Positions 1 through 9,184 of a DNA stretch of 32,204 bases are shown one piece after another. The first letter of the stretch is position 1. Each line of letters begins with the position of its first letter. The notes under the pieces were generated by a model that searched no databases, was not told the origin of the DNA, and was given only the letters and a program-made list of their open reading frames with translations. A program made the translations under genes and the position numbers. Source of the stretch: Nostoc indistinguendum CM1-VF10 (GTDB taxonomy: Bacteria > Cyanobacteriota > Cyanobacteriia > Cyanobacteriales > Nostocaceae); contig JAHHHS010000083.1 in NCBI GenBank assembly GCA_019359215.1, forward strand, positions 1 through 32,204, read 5' to 3'.

Positions 1-58
1 CAATCAAGCGCTGTGCATCTTGAGGATTTTTTTCAATATGGCTCAGTATAGAACTCAT
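1..58 (-). CDS. Transposase N-terminus (partial, runs off window)
   Basis: An ATG at 58 opens a frame that runs off the left edge, giving about 19 residues beginning MSSILSHIEKNPQDAQRLI. This resembles the N-terminus of a group of IS5-like cyanobacterial transposases. The call rests on recollection of that family and on the IS-type end at 113-127 about 55 bases upstream of the start. Only the first few percent of the gene is visible, so activity cannot be judged. Confidence 0.5.
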   Translation of the reverse strand, partial: MSSILSHIEKNPQDAQRLI

Positions 59-112
59 GTTTTAGCACCCAAAAACATCATGTAATATTCTTTTACCATC
101 AAATATTACTAT

Positions 113-127
113 TTTGGAGATGTCTAA
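113..127 (-). repeat. IS terminal inverted repeat with 3-bp target duplication
   Basis: Read on the minus strand this is TTA followed by GACATCTCCAAA. The same TTAGACATCTCC string occurs on the plus strand at 8915-8926. It lies exactly where the RND exporter fragment stops and about 55 bases upstream of the transposase start at 58, as expected for an IS left end. TTA fits the 3-bp TNA duplication of the IS1031 subgroup of IS5. The TTA supplies the TAG that ends the exporter frame. Confidence 0.5.
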
Positions 128-561
128 GGCTCAAGAGTGGAAAAGATCGCACCACTATTGGCAGAGTTACCACTAAAACCAAAGCCACCGATGGCGAAAG
201 TACCTGTGACTTCCGGCAATTTGAGGATTTCTTTTTCTACCTGAGCCATCACTTTGCTGGTGTAGTTGAGTGAAACTCCCTCTGGCCCTTGGATAAGGGT
301 AATGAAATAACCTTGGTCGTCATCAGGGATAAACGCTGTAGGTATGCTGATGTAAAGCCAGCCCGTCACCCCCAAGGACAATATAAATATCCCCACTACG
401 ATCGCTTTCACCCGTGTCAAGCGCTTGAGTATTTCCTCATACTGTCTGCGTGTCCAATCAATAAACCTGTTAACCCGCTCAAAAAACCAGCCTAACCAAC
501 CGCCTGGTCTTTGCCCTGGACGCAGTAGCAAGGCTGAGAGGGAAGGAGTTAAGGTAAACAT
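124..561 (-). pseudogene. RND (HAE1-type) multidrug exporter fragment
   Basis: This encodes an internal slice of an inner-membrane RND proton antiporter of the hydrophobe/amphiphile exporter-1 family. Visible landmarks are the transmembrane segment end FTLTPSLSALLLRP, a hydrophobic helix (VKAIVVGIFILSLGVTGWLY), the PTAFIPDDDQGYF motif and the start of the second periplasmic porter domain (PEGVSLNYTSKV, GGFGFSGNSANSG). A full RND protein has about 1040 residues; about 145 remain. The 3' side is cut by an IS end at 127 and the 5' side by an IS701-type fragment at about 562. It may once have exported the cluster product, but that is a guess from position. Non-functional. Confidence 0.85.
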
Positions 562-564
562 AAT

Positions 565-905
565 CCGTTCTATCGGTAGAGACAGTAACCCGGAATAGTT
601 TCACTTTCTTCTCAGCAGGGAACGCTTTAATTTTTACTATTTTACCACATTTTAAATCTTCATCACTCCATTCTAATGATTCAATATTTTTATACTTTTC
701 TTTACTAAAGGTATCATCAACTAAACGATTCACTTTGAGAGTACAATAATAAATTTTATCTAGACTATCAATATAAAGCATTAAATTGTTTACCGCATAC
801 CACGTATCCATTAAAACAGTATCAAACGGTAAAAGCTTTTGGTATACAAGACCTTGCAACATATTCTTCACATGATCTATTTTCGTTAAACCGTCATTTT
901 CAGGA
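565..905 (-). pseudogene. IS701-type transposase fragment
   Basis: The frame reads NPENDGLTKIDHVKNMLQG, then the DDE-type core PFDTVLMDTWYA, then YYCTLKVNRLVDD and RVTVSTDRTDYV. This is the middle of the DDE superfamily 5 transposase found in IS701-like elements. Both ends are missing. It abuts a condensation-domain scrap on the right (stop codon 911-913) and the RND exporter fragment on the left. After TDRTDYV the frame runs by chance into exporter sequence, so the longer open frame to 479 is not real protein. Inactive. Confidence 0.75.
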
Positions 906-910
906 TTAAC

Positions 911-1144
911 TTATTTTGAGGTATGTAATGAAAACTTCAACTCTGTAGTCAAATCAAAGCAACACAACTCTGGCTGTTGAACTATCTGCTCCAGCATATT
1001 GCCGTAAAAATTTACTAGATGTTGAATCGTCTCACAATCGAACAAGCTGTTTGTATAGCGCAGTAACCCGCGTATTTTATCTCTGTAATCACATATAGTT
1101 AGGAAATGTTTCATCGCCAGCATAATGTTGAGCCAGTGTTTCAC
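911..1144 (-). pseudogene. NRPS condensation-domain C-terminal scrap
   Basis: About 77 codons downstream of the Gln/Ser NRPS, opening with GTG. The second half reads DKIRGLLRY, NSLFDCETIQHLVNFYGNML and EQIVQQPEL, which is the end of a condensation domain (compare YNTDLFDAETI...HFQTLLE in the intact domains here). The first 17 residues are unlike a C domain and may come from another frame. It is probably what is left of the next NRPS gene or module, removed when the IS701-type fragment and RND piece were joined on. No catalytic motif is present. Confidence 0.6.
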
Positions 1145-1151
1145 TGTTTAC

Positions 1152-4100
1152 CTACTCAAGCCCCTTTTGGCTCAAAACAGCTTCTGGGAAGTCTGAAAGT
1201 GTGTAGACTCCTTGCTTCAGAGGGTCTGACAATGAGTTAATGATCGACCGACTCGCATCCAAAAAGCCTTGAGCCAGCCACTCGACCGTAGCACCGCGAT
1301 GAACATTCTCACTGTAGGTCCACCCCAGTTGTAGCCGCCCCCCAACGACACTCCCGGTGACCTCTAGGAGAAGATGGCGGACGCACCGCGGGTTGTGGGC
1401 TAGTCCGGTTGACTCCGGCGCCAGTCTAAACACAGAAGACTCGGAAAGAACCTGATCGAATTGACCCAGGTAGTTGAAAAGTACCTCAGCCTGAGGAAGT
1501 GTCTGCATTTTCTCGCCGATTTCTTTATCCTCGCTGAAATAGCGCAGTAAGTCATAGCCGCCGCCTTTATTGGGGATGCGGCTGTTTTGCTCTTTGACTG
1601 CCTTCAACGCATCCCCCACATTGCCCGCTTCACCTATATCCAAGATCACGCGGGTGCCGAAGGCGATCCAGCCCACGGTGCGCGACAGATCCACATCGTT
1701 GAAAATCGTCTCCCGTCCATGACCCAACAGATCCACCAATAGCGTGCTTACGCCGGTCCACCGCGCAAAAGCTTGCACCAAGGCCGTCAGCAACACATCT
1801 CTAATATTAGTGTTATAGGTCTTCGGCACCTCCTGTAACAGGGCGCGAGTCTCTTCGACGGTCAATGACACCAGAACGGTGCGGGTCGATGCCTTGGTGT
1901 TGGCGCCCCTCCCCTCCGGGTAGTCCAGTGGTAGAGGCACGACCTTGGTCCAGGGCAGTGCGAGCCAATAGTCCAGTTCTTGCTTAAGCTCTGGTGATCG
2001 TGCGTACTCCGTCACTCGTTCGATAAACTGTTTGAACGAGGTCGTCTTAGCCGGTAGCGCAATCGTTTCGCCTTGGCTGAACTGCTGATAGACCATATAG
2101 AAATCCTCCAAGAATATCCTTAACGAAACGCCATCCGCAGCCAGGTGGTGGATGATGATCAAGAGGCGGCTTTGCTTCTGGGGCCCGAGGTCAAAGAGAG
2201 CGACCCGCACCAGTGGTCCCTCTGCCAGATTCAGGCTAGTCTGTAGTTCGGCGGCAACCGCCTCAATGGTCGCTTTTTGCTCCGCCTCTGGCAACGCCGA
2301 TACATCCACCAGTGTGAAGGGTACCGCCTCGTCAGGGGGAACGATGAATGATCGCCAGCCGGATTCCTCCCACACAAAGCGCAAGCGTAGCGCGTCGTGG
2401 TGCGTGAGTATGTGCTGCACAACCCGCTCCACCAACGTAGGGTCTAGGGCTGGCTGCACCTCCAGCAGAGTCGTCACGTTCCAATGGTGCGGGTCAGGAA
2501 AATTCTGTTCGAAAAACCAGGTCTGGATAAAGGGCACCGGGCCTGTTACCACGCCCTGTTGGGTCTGGATAGTCCGGATCGTGCCTGCCACATCTGCCAA
2601 CTCGGCGATTGTCTGGTGCTGGAATATCTGCTTGAGGGTGAGTTGAAAGCCTGCTTGATTGGCCCGAGCAATAATCTGAAGGCTGAGGATGGAATCCCCG
2701 CCCAACTCAAAGAAGTTGTCCTCAACACCGACCATCTCAACTCGAAGTACTTCCGCCCAGATTCCCGCCAGTGCCTCCTCGACAGAGTTGCGAGGAGCCA
2801 CAAAGATCCCTTCTAACTTGGACCTTGCCGTGTCGGGTACAGGCAGTACGCGGCGGTTCACCTTGCCGTTGGACATCAGCGGCAGGACCTCCAGCAGAAC
2901 GAAGGCGGCGGGCACCATGTATGAGGGCAGTTTCTTTTCGAGGAAATTGCGCAGTTCACTAATGGAGGGAGCAGGTTCTTCGTTGGCAACCAAATAGGCT
3001 ACCAGACGCTTGTCACCAGGCTTATCCTCCCGAGCCATAACCACCGTCTCTCGCACAGATGGGTGTTCACCTAGCACCGCCTCAATTTCGTCCAACTCAA
3101 TACGAAAGCCGCGGAGCTTCACTTGATGGTCAAGACGACCCAGGTACTCGATGGTGCCGTCCGGTCGGTAGCGCGCTAAATCCCCGGTCTTGTACAAGCG
3201 TGTGCCCAGCTCGTCGCTGAAGGGGTTTGGAATGAAGCGTTCAGCAGTCAGTTCTGGTTGGTTAAGATAGCCCCGTGCCAAGCTCACACCACTGATGTGC
3301 AGTTCCCCCGGCAGGCCAACGGGCACCGGCTGCAACTGAGCGTCCAGTAGATAGATTTGGGCGTTGGCAATTGGGCGGCCAATGGGGACGATGTGTTGGC
3401 GACTCTCACGATCACAAGCCCAGAAGGTTACATCGACAGCAGCTTCCGTCGGTCCATACAAATTGTGTAGCTCTGCATCCAGACGAGCAAAGAAGCGGTC
3501 TTGGAGTTTGAAAGGTAGTGCTTCCCCGCTGCACATGACGTGCTTAAGACAGTCACACGTCTCAAGCCCCTGCTCCTCCAGAAACACTTGCAGCATAGAG
3601 GGGACGAAATGGAGCGTGGTGATCTTTTCTTTAGCGATCAGCTTCACGAGGTAGGCACTATCTTGATGACCCCCTGGTCGGGCCACAAACAGACGCGCTC
3701 CGGTTAACAACGGCCAGAAAAACTCCCAGACTGAAACGTCGAAGCTGAAGGGGGTTTTTTGCAGTACGTGATCTGCCGCCGTTATTTGGTAAGCATCCTG
3801 CATCCAGAGTAGGCGATTGCAGATTCCACTGTGGGTGTTCATAGCCCCCTTAGGCTTGCCTGTAGAGCCGGAGGTGTAGATGACATAGGCCAAGTTGTCA
3901 GCCGTCACCTTGCTGATCGGGTTTTCCTCACTTTCTTTGGCAAGAGTCTCACAGCCTTTATTCAGGCAGACTACCTGCACTTCGTGTTCAGGGAGAGTTT
4001 CTAGAAGCCGATCCTGCGTCAACAACACTGGCACTTGGGAATCTTCCAGCATAAAGGCTAAGCGCTCTTTGGGATACGCTGGGTCTAATGGTACATAAGC

Positions 4101-7100
4101 CCCACCAGCCTTAAGAATCCCCAGCAGTCCCACTACCATCTCTAAGGAGCGCTCGACACAGATGCCCACCAACACTTCTGGCCTTACGCCCAGGGCTTGC
4201 AAGTGGTGCGCCAGCTGATTTGCCTGGGCATTCAACTCCCGGTAGGTCAGCTGTTGGTCTTCAAACACCACGGCCACTGCATCCGGGGTTCGTTCCACCT
4301 GAGCTTCAAACAACTGATGGATACACTTGGACTGGGGATAATCTGCCTGGGTATTGTTCCACTCCAACAGCATCTGGTGTCGCTCGGTGACAGTCAGCAG
4401 GGGGAATTCTGAAACTCGCTGTTCTGGATTGACCACAATCGCTTCCAGCAAAGTCTGGAAATGCCCCGCCATCCGGGTAATTGTGACCGCATCAAACAAA
4501 TCCGTGTTGTATTCCAATTCCCCAGTCAGTCCCTGCTGTGTCTCCTCCATCGACATAGTCAAATCAAACTTCGCACCCGATCTCTCCATTTCCAAGGGAG
4601 TTAAGGTCAGACCGGGCAGTTCCAGTCTCCCCATCGGGGTATTCTGCAAGACAAACATCACCTGGAACAGGGGGGTATGGCTCAGATCCCGCTCTGGCTG
4701 CAAGGCTTCCACCAGTTGCTCAAAGGGCACATCCTGGTGAGCATAGGCATCCAGGGCAACCTGCCGCACCCGAGCTAGTAGCTGTTGGAAAGTGGGGTTC
4801 CCCTGAAGGTGGGTGCGCAACACCAGGGTATTGACAAAGAAACCAATTATTGACTCAGTTTCACTGCGGTTCCGGTTAACAATGGGGGAGCCGGCTACAA
4901 CATCCTCTTGACCGCTGTAGCGAAAGAGTAAAGTCACAAAAGCCGACAGCAGGATCATAAACAGAGTAGCCCCTGACTGTTGGCTCAGGGTCAATAGCCG
5001 CCGCGTCAGATTGGGGTTGAGCTGAAACGGCTCGGTGCTACCTCGAAAGGTCTGAACCGGAGGGCGCGGTCGATCGGTGGGGAGTTCCAGCAGCGGTGGT
5101 GCCCCCGCCAACTGTTGTTTCCAGTAGTTGAGTTGAGTTTTCAGCACCTCCCCCTGTAGCCACTGACGCTGCCAGTGAGCGAAGTCGGCATACTGGATGG
5201 GTAGTGCTGGCAAGGGGGAAGGCGCGCCTTTTAAGAAAGCCTCATAGAGGGTGGCAAACTCGCGGAGAAATATCCCGATCGACCAGCCATCGGAGACGAT
5301 ATGGTGCATCGTCACAAGCAGCACATGCTCTTCCTTCCCCAGCCGTAGCAAGGTGACTCGTAGCAATGGTCCATTGGCCAAGTCAAAGGGTCGCTGAGCC
5401 TCCTCGATAGCCAACTGTCGCACAAAGGTAGACTGCTTCAGTTTTGGACACTGTTGCAGATCCACTACTGGCAGGGTCACGGTAAAGGCAGGGGCGATCG
5501 CCTGAGCTGGGTAACCATTCATGACTGAGAAGTTGGAGCGCAGCACTTCGTGACGCTGCACGATTTCCCTTAGGCTTTGCTCCAGGGCAGTTACCTGGAG
5601 GGACCCAATGAGACGCAGGGCAGATGGCATGTTGTAGGTGGCACTTTGACCCTCTAGTTGGTCCAGAAACCACAGTCTTTGCTGGGCAAAGGACAGAGGT
5701 AGTTCCCCATCTTTGGAAACAGGCTGTATAAAGGGCAACAGCTGGCTTTGACAATCGCGGCGAGCAGTTTCGATGGGCTCGCTTAGCTGCGCTATGGTAG
5801 GAGATTCAAACAGGCGGCGCAGGGGCAGCTCCACAGAGAAGGCTTCCCGCACTCGAGAAATGACTTGGGTGGCTAGCAGGGAATGACCCCCCAGTTCAAA
5901 GAAGTTGTCGTGGATGCCTACAAGTTTAAGCCCGAGGACTTCTGCTATGATGCCGGCTATGACCTTTTCAGTCGGAGTCTGAGGGGCGACAAAGCTGGCT
6001 TTTCGACTGAGTCCAATATCCGGTGCCAGTAGGGCGCGGCGGTCTACTTTGCCGTTGGGCATCAGGGGGAGGGTATCTAAAATTACAAAGGCATTTGGTA
6101 CCATGTACTCGGGCAGCTTCTCATTTAGGAAGCCGCGCAGTTCGCTGATGGCGGGTTCCTCCCGGTTGGGCACAAGATAGGCCACCAGACGCTTGTTACC
6201 TGGTTGGTCTTCACGGGCGATGACCACCGTCTCCCGCACCTCTGGGTGTTGACTCAATACCGCCTCGATTTCTCCCAGTTCAATGCGGAAGCCGCGAATC
6301 TTCACCTGATGATCAATCCGACCGAGGTACTCGATGTTGCCATCACTTAGGTAGCGGGCTAGGTCGCCAGTTTTGTAGAGGCGAGCCCCCTCTTTGTGGC
6401 TAAAGGGGTTGGGGATGAACTTTTCCTCGGTCAAGTCTGGGCGGTTGAGATAGCCGTGAGCCAAACCAACACCACCGATGTACAATTCGCCGGGAACCCC
6501 TATGGGGACTGGTTGGAGCTGACGGTCGAGAATATAGACTTGCGTGTTGGAGATAGGGCGGCCGATAGGGACAACTTGTTGACGAATCCCGCTCTTGCAA
6601 GTCCAGTAGGTTGCATCGATACAAGCTTCAGTGGGTCCATAGAGATTGTGTAAATCTGCATCTAGATTGGTAAAGAAACGCTTTTGGAGTTCGATAGGCA
6701 AAGCTTCACCCCCGCAAAAGATGCGCTTCAGGTATTTACAGGTTTCGAGCCCCCCCTGCTCTAGGAGTATTCGCAGCAAGGATGGGACAAGTTGAAGAGT
6801 AGTGACCTTCTGATCAGCAATTACCTTGACGAGATAATCACTGTCCTGATGTCCCCCTGGTCGGGCCATCAGCAACTGCGCTCCCACCAACAATGGTGCG
6901 TAAAACTCCCAAACCGAGGCATCGAAGCTAAACGGCGTTTTCTGTAGGACTTTATCTGCCTCAGTCAGGGGGAAGGTCGTTTGCATCCAGAACATGTGAT
7001 TGCAAATGGCGCGGTGAGAGATCATCACACCCTTGGGCTTGCCTGTGGAGCCTGACGTGTAGATCACATAGGCGAGGTTGTCGGCTATCACCCCGCTAAC

Positions 7101-8897
7101 TGGGTTCTCCTCACTCTCTTGGGCAATGATTTCCCAGTCGCTGTCTAGGCAAACTATCTGCGCTCGGTGTTCGGGGAGACCTCCTGCAAGCCGCTGCTGA
7201 GTCAACAGTACCGACGTCTGGGCATCCGACAACATCAAGGCCAGCCGCTCCTTTGGATACGTGGGATCCAGTGGCAGGTATGCTCCGCCAGCTTTGAGAA
7301 CGCCAAGCAGCCCGATCACCATTTCCAGCGATCGCTCAACGCAAATTGCCACCAGCACTTCTGGTCCTACTCCTAGCCTCTGTAGATAATGCGCCAGTTG
7401 ATTAGCTCGATCGTTAAGCTCAGCGTAGGTCAGTTGCTGGTTCTCAAACACAACAGCAATGTTTTTCGGCGTGCGCTCTACCTGTTCGAGGAACAGTTGC
7501 TGGAGACTCTTATCTTGAGGGTAATCAGTCTGCGTATTGTTGAACTCAACCAACAGTTGCTGTCGCTCGACATTGCTGAGTATTTCTAATTCACTGAGCA
7601 CGGCTGTCGGCTTGTTGATCGCACTTTCTAGCAGTGTCTGAAATTGTGCCGCCAAGCGTTTGATGTCTTCTGTTGAGAATACGTTAGAGTCGTAGTGAAA
7701 CTCCGCGCTCAGAGAATCCTCCCTCTGGAGACAAGAGAGCTTCAGGTTGAACCGATCAACACAGGCGTACTGCTTGTAAATTGAAAATGATATGTCGGCG
7801 GCAGAAAACTTCGCTGGCTGTTCTTCAAAATCGAAACAAAAGGGGAAGAAGGACGAACCCGTGACCTTAGCATCCGCTCTTAAAATTTGCTCCCAGGCAA
7901 AACATTCCTGCCACTCGTATGCCGCACGTTTAGCTTCATTGGCCCGCTCCAACATTTCACTGAATTGAGAGTTCTCTTCCAGATGACAATGAATGGGTAA
8001 GGATTTTGTCAAAAGTCCCAGCGATCCCTTTAGCTCTTCATCTACCCTGCCATCGCAGGCAGTGCCGACGATCATGTCTGGTTGTCCGGTGAGGCGCCAG
8101 AGTAGGATTTGCCAGCATGCTAGTAAGAATGCAGGGATCGATGTATCGTAGTTGCTGACGAGCGCGTCGAGCTTCGCTACTAGATCGGGATAAATCTTCC
8201 AGCTTATAAGTTGCGGTTCAAACTCTGGTTTCCCCAAAGGTCGATTTTCAAAAGGTAGCTTCAAAGTCAGAATATGAGAAATATTCTGCTGGCGCCAATA
8301 CTCTTTTCCGATTTCCGCCTCCTGTGCCTCCAGCAATTCATTTTGCCATTCGCAGATAAGAATGTATTGCATTGGTTCGTCGGATAGTTCCTCGTTATGC
8401 CAGCATGCAGCGTAGGCTCGGCTAATTTCACGCACTAGATTCTTGATCCCTGCCGCATCCGCGCTCATAGCAGGTAAGCTGACAAGTAATACATGCCTGA
8501 ATGGCGACAGAGTAACTAGGGATATATGCAACAGTGGACCTTGCTCAAAGTCGAAACTCAGCTGCCCCGCCTCTTGAAAAAGTGCCTCGAGCCTGGTCTG
8601 TTGTTCTTGGGGCTCCAAACCGCTCAGATCATGGTTATGAATCGATGGTATGCTGCCATCAGTTATGACCTGAAGTGGGGTAGTCATCCCAGGCAAGCAA
8701 TAAAAGGTGGTGCGGAGAATCTCATGTCGATTGACGACATTCTCTAGGGCTGTCTTTAAGGTTTCTCGATTGAGATTTCCCTCGAGCAGGACGGCGCACT
8801 GGGCACAATAAGGTAGGCTACGATCAGCTTGCTGCAACAACCACAGATGTTTTTGCTGAGGTGAAAGTTGAAAGCCTTTAATGATTTCATTTGGCAT
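1152..8897 (-). CDS. NRPS, C*-A(Gln)-T-C-A(Ser)-T-E
   Basis: A two-module non-ribosomal peptide synthetase of 2581 residues, uninterrupted. Order: a condensation-like domain (1-430) whose HHxxxDG motif has become PAMSADA (residues 142-148); A1 (about 460-970); T1 with Ser1006 in GGHSLL; an LCL-like C domain with HHIVSDG (from residue 1198); A2; T2 with GGDS; and an epimerisation domain with HHLAADG and DLLGHGRE. The Stachelhaus residues read by eye are DAWQFGLIDK for A1, the known Gln code, and DVWHMSLVDK for A2, matching Ser codes. It should therefore add L-Gln then D-Ser. GGDS before E is the usual form for epimerising modules. There is no TE, so the chain must pass on, but the next gene is only a scrap. 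The upstream region holds an IS end and an IS630 fragment, so the original promoter or operon link is probably lost. Confidence 0.93.
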   Translation of the reverse strand: MPNEIIKGFQLSPQQKHLWLLQQADRSLPYCAQCAVLLEGNLNRETLKTALENVVNRHEILRTTFYCLPGMTTPLQVITDGSIPSIHNHDLSGLEPQEQQTRLEALFQEAGQLSFDFEQGPLLHISLVTLSPFRHVLLVSLPAMSADAAGIKNLVREISRAYAACWHNEELSDEPMQYILICEWQNELLEAQEAEIGKEYWRQQNISHILTLKLPFENRPLGKPEFEPQLISWKIYPDLVAKLDALVSNYDTSIPAFLLACWQILLWRLTGQPDMIVGTACDGRVDEELKGSLGLLTKSLPIHCHLEENSQFSEMLERANEAKRAAYEWQECFAWEQILRADAKVTGSSFFPFCFDFEEQPAKFSAADISFSIYKQYACVDRFNLKLSCLQREDSLSAEFHYDSNVFSTEDIKRLAAQFQTLLESAINKPTAVLSELEILSNVERQQLLVEFNNTQTDYPQDKSLQQLFLEQVERTPKNIAVVFENQQLTYAELNDRANQLAHYLQRLGVGPEVLVAICVERSLEMVIGLLGVLKAGGAYLPLDPTYPKERLALMLSDAQTSVLLTQQRLAGGLPEHRAQIVCLDSDWEIIAQESEENPVSGVIADNLAYVIYTSGSTGKPKGVMISHRAICNHMFWMQTTFPLTEADKVLQKTPFSFDASVWEFYAPLLVGAQLLMARPGGHQDSDYLVKVIADQKVTTLQLVPSLLRILLEQGGLETCKYLKRIFCGGEALPIELQKRFFTNLDADLHNLYGPTEACIDATYWTCKSGIRQQVVPIGRPISNTQVYILDRQLQPVPIGVPGELYIGGVGLAHGYLNRPDLTEEKFIPNPFSHKEGARLYKTGDLARYLSDGNIEYLGRIDHQVKIRGFRIELGEIEAVLSQHPEVRETVVIAREDQPGNKRLVAYLVPNREEPAISELRGFLNEKLPEYMVPNAFVILDTLPLMPNGKVDRRALLAPDIGLSRKASFVAPQTPTEKVIAGIIAEVLGLKLVGIHDNFFELGGHSLLATQVISRVREAFSVELPLRRLFESPTIAQLSEPIETARRDCQSQLLPFIQPVSKDGELPLSFAQQRLWFLDQLEGQSATYNMPSALRLIGSLQVTALEQSLREIVQRHEVLRSNFSVMNGYPAQAIAPAFTVTLPVVDLQQCPKLKQSTFVRQLAIEEAQRPFDLANGPLLRVTLLRLGKEEHVLLVTMHHIVSDGWSIGIFLREFATLYEAFLKGAPSPLPALPIQYADFAHWQRQWLQGEVLKTQLNYWKQQLAGAPPLLELPTDRPRPPVQTFRGSTEPFQLNPNLTRRLLTLSQQSGATLFMILLSAFVTLLFRYSGQEDVVAGSPIVNRNRSETESIIGFFVNTLVLRTHLQGNPTFQQLLARVRQVALDAYAHQDVPFEQLVEALQPERDLSHTPLFQVMFVLQNTPMGRLELPGLTLTPLEMERSGAKFDLTMSMEETQQGLTGELEYNTDLFDAVTITRMAGHFQTLLEAIVVNPEQRVSEFPLLTVTERHQMLLEWNNTQADYPQSKCIHQLFEAQVERTPDAVAVVFEDQQLTYRELNAQANQLAHHLQALGVRPEVLVGICVERSLEMVVGLLGILKAGGAYVPLDPAYPKERLAFMLEDSQVPVLLTQDRLLETLPEHEVQVVCLNKGCETLAKESEENPISKVTADNLAYVIYTSGSTGKPKGAMNTHSGICNRLLWMQDAYQITAADHVLQKTPFSFDVSVWEFFWPLLTGARLFVARPGGHQDSAYLVKLIAKEKITTLHFVPSMLQVFLEEQGLETCDCLKHVMCSGEALPFKLQDRFFARLDAELHNLYGPTEAAVDVTFWACDRESRQHIVPIGRPIANAQIYLLDAQLQPVPVGLPGELHISGVSLARGYLNQPELTAERFIPNPFSDELGTRLYKTGDLARYRPDGTIEYLGRLDHQVKLRGFRIELDEIEAVLGEHPSVRETVVMAREDKPGDKRLVAYLVANEEPAPSISELRNFLEKKLPSYMVPAAFVLLEVLPLMSNGKVNRRVLPVPDTARSKLEGIFVAPRNSVEEALAGIWAEVLRVEMVGVEDNFFELGGDSILSLQIIARANQAGFQLTLKQIFQHQTIAELADVAGTIRTIQTQQGVVTGPVPFIQTWFFEQNFPDPHHWNVTTLLEVQPALDPTLVERVVQHILTHHDALRLRFVWEESGWRSFIVPPDEAVPFTLVDVSALPEAEQKATIEAVAAELQTSLNLAEGPLVRVALFDLGPQKQSRLLIIIHHLAADGVSLRIFLEDFYMVYQQFSQGETIALPAKTTSFKQFIERVTEYARSPELKQELDYWLALPWTKVVPLPLDYPEGRGANTKASTRTVLVSLTVEETRALLQEVPKTYNTNIRDVLLTALVQAFARWTGVSTLLVDLLGHGRETIFNDVDLSRTVGWIAFGTRVILDIGEAGNVGDALKAVKEQNSRIPNKGGGYDLLRYFSEDKEIGEKMQTLPQAEVLFNYLGQFDQVLSESSVFRLAPESTGLAHNPRCVRHLLLEVTGSVVGGRLQLGWTYSENVHRGATVEWLAQGFLDASRSIINSLSDPLKQGVYTLSDFPEAVLSQKGLE

Positions 8898-9184
8898 AAC
8901 TGTACTTCTGTTTAGACATCTCCGAAAATTATCAATACTGCCCCGTGACTGGCTTTACGGAGTTATGCAACCCCTTTTTACTCAAGCCATTTTCAATTAA
9001 AAAATCAGCATATTAGGCAGTTTCAATGGAAAGATTAACAAAAAATGCGGTTCTTTCAACTTATTTTTATTACCCCGGTTAACACAACTTTCAACTGTTA
9101 AAAACTCTGCCCAGATTTTTAACCCTAATAAAACACAAAATGTGATAATTACGTGGCTCATAACTATCCAATTTACAGCAATTT
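8898..9184. other. AT-rich spacer with IS end, between NRPS and IS630 fragment
   Basis: This gene-free stretch of 287 bases holds an IS-type end at 8915-8930 and otherwise AT-rich sequence. It probably includes the remains of the noncoding end of the IS630 element and of an IS5-like element. No convincing ribosome-binding site precedes the NRPS start at 8897, and no clear promoter was seen. Confidence 0.4.
8915..8930 (+). repeat. IS-type terminal repeat, second copy
   Basis: TTAGACATCTCCGAAA on the plus strand repeats the IS end at 113-127 (12 bases identical, then G for A). The interior of the element would lie to the right, where no matching transposase survives before the IS630 fragment. 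It sits 17 bases upstream of the NRPS start codon. Confidence 0.45.

Noticed and set aside
1152..1500. Thioesterase or terminal release domain at the end of the NRPS
   Set aside because: The C-terminus is an epimerisation domain ending SDFPEAVLSQKGLE; no GxSxG alpha/beta-hydrolase follows.
2152..2816. Plus-strand open frames opposite the NRPS epimerisation region
   Set aside because: They are Ser/Arg/Cys-rich and without motifs, as expected from the antisense of GC-rich coding sequence.
5383..5754. Second minus-strand frame inside the NRPS C domain
   Set aside because: It overlaps a fully convincing condensation domain in another frame and has no family features.
8932..9184. Small minus-strand protein beyond the IS630 stop
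   Set aside because: The frame reads through IS630 sequence out of phase and then AT-rich spacer, with no motif and no ribosome-binding site.
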